Source: Spirochaetaceae bacterium
Lineage (GTDB): Bacteria > Spirochaetota > Spirochaetia > Treponematales > Breznakiellaceae
Assembly (NCBI GenBank): GCA_031280115.1
Contig: JAITHF010000206.1
Location: forward strand, 1-12,076
DNA length: 12,076 bases
Direction of reading: 5' to 3'
Part shown: piece after piece, positions 11,865-12,076 of the stretch
How the letters are laid out: the number at the start of each line of letters is the position of its first letter
Numbering within the stretch: the stretch's first letter is position 1
The notes under the pieces: generated by a model
Told to the model about the DNA's origin: nothing
Database searches by the model: none
What the model saw: only the letters and a program-made list of their open reading frames with translations
Program-made: the position numbers and the translations under genes

Positions 11865-12076
11865 TTTTCTTGACTACAAAATAACTTTTCTTGACTACAA
11901 GAAAACTTTTCTTGACTACAAAATAACTTTTCTTGACTACAAAATAACTTTTCTTGACTACAGGATAACTTTTCTTGACTACAAGAAAACTTTTCTTGAC
12001 TACAGGATAACTTTTCTTGACTACAAGAAAACTTTTCTTGACTACAGGATAACTTTTCTTGACTACAAGAAAACTT
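11865..12076 (+). repeat. 21-bp tandem array R3, ten units, running off the window
   Basis: Ten complete 21-bp units (TTTTCTTGACTACA plus AAATAAC, AGAAAAC or GGATAAC) end two bases before the window edge. The three variants read YKITFLD, YKKTFLD and YRITFLD in one forward frame. Units 5-10 alternate strictly between the GGATAAC and AGAAAAC forms, giving a 42-bp higher-order repeat. No start codon with a ribosome site precedes the frame. Confidence 0.9.

Overview
The window looks like chromosomal DNA from a treponeme-type spirochaete, possibly a host-associated one. The signs are a long eukaryote-type isoleucyl-tRNA synthetase followed at once by a lipoprotein gene, a CarD regulator heading isoprenoid genes, a sensory-type [FeFe]-hydrogenase gene, and a sigma-region-4-like regulator of a kind I associate with treponemes. 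This placement rests on gene content and memory, not on a search.

Layout. (1) 1-1326, minus strand: a hydrogenase-like Fe-S protein of the HsfB (sensory) type. An in-frame amber codon at 445-447 cuts it, and the same frame stays open to the window edge. (2) 1362-1652: an AT-rich gap, then a small unknown gene on the plus strand (1653-1886). (3) 4359 down to 1956, minus strand: the tight cluster carD-ispD-ispF-nth, with a good promoter at 4577-4606 and a leader of about 210 nt. (4) 4652-5650: a gene-free island of about 1 kb bounded by long imperfect inverted repeats and holding two 21-bp tandem arrays. (5) 5698-10480, plus strand: ileS, a lipoprotein gene overlapping it, an FmdB-type zinc ribbon, and a membrane-anchored zinc-ribbon protein. 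(6) 11482 down to 10661, minus strand: the sigma-region-4-like regulator, with a clear terminator over its stop codon. (7) 11565-12076: another copy of the dispersed repeat, ending in a third 21-bp array that runs off the window.

The genes are mostly housekeeping. They cover isoprenoid precursor synthesis (IspD, IspF), base-excision repair (Nth), control of RNA polymerase (CarD) and tRNA charging (IleS), plus an envelope lipoprotein and small zinc-ribbon proteins. The hydrogenase-like protein probably senses H2 or redox state rather than serving in metabolism.

The most unusual content is a dispersed repeat family. At least four copies (4652-4872, 5309-5650 inverted, 10469-10620, 11565-11860) share GC-rich modules and strong hairpins whose stems change on both arms together. 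Three copies carry a common leader, a GGCGC hairpin followed by GATAA and an ATGA motif, and each of these adjoins a 21-bp tandem array of different sequence. Two of the arrays still match at about 13 of 21 positions and encode similar heptapeptides. This resembles a modular, possibly mobile, non-coding element or a family of degenerate repeat-peptide cassettes. I do not recognise it as a named system.
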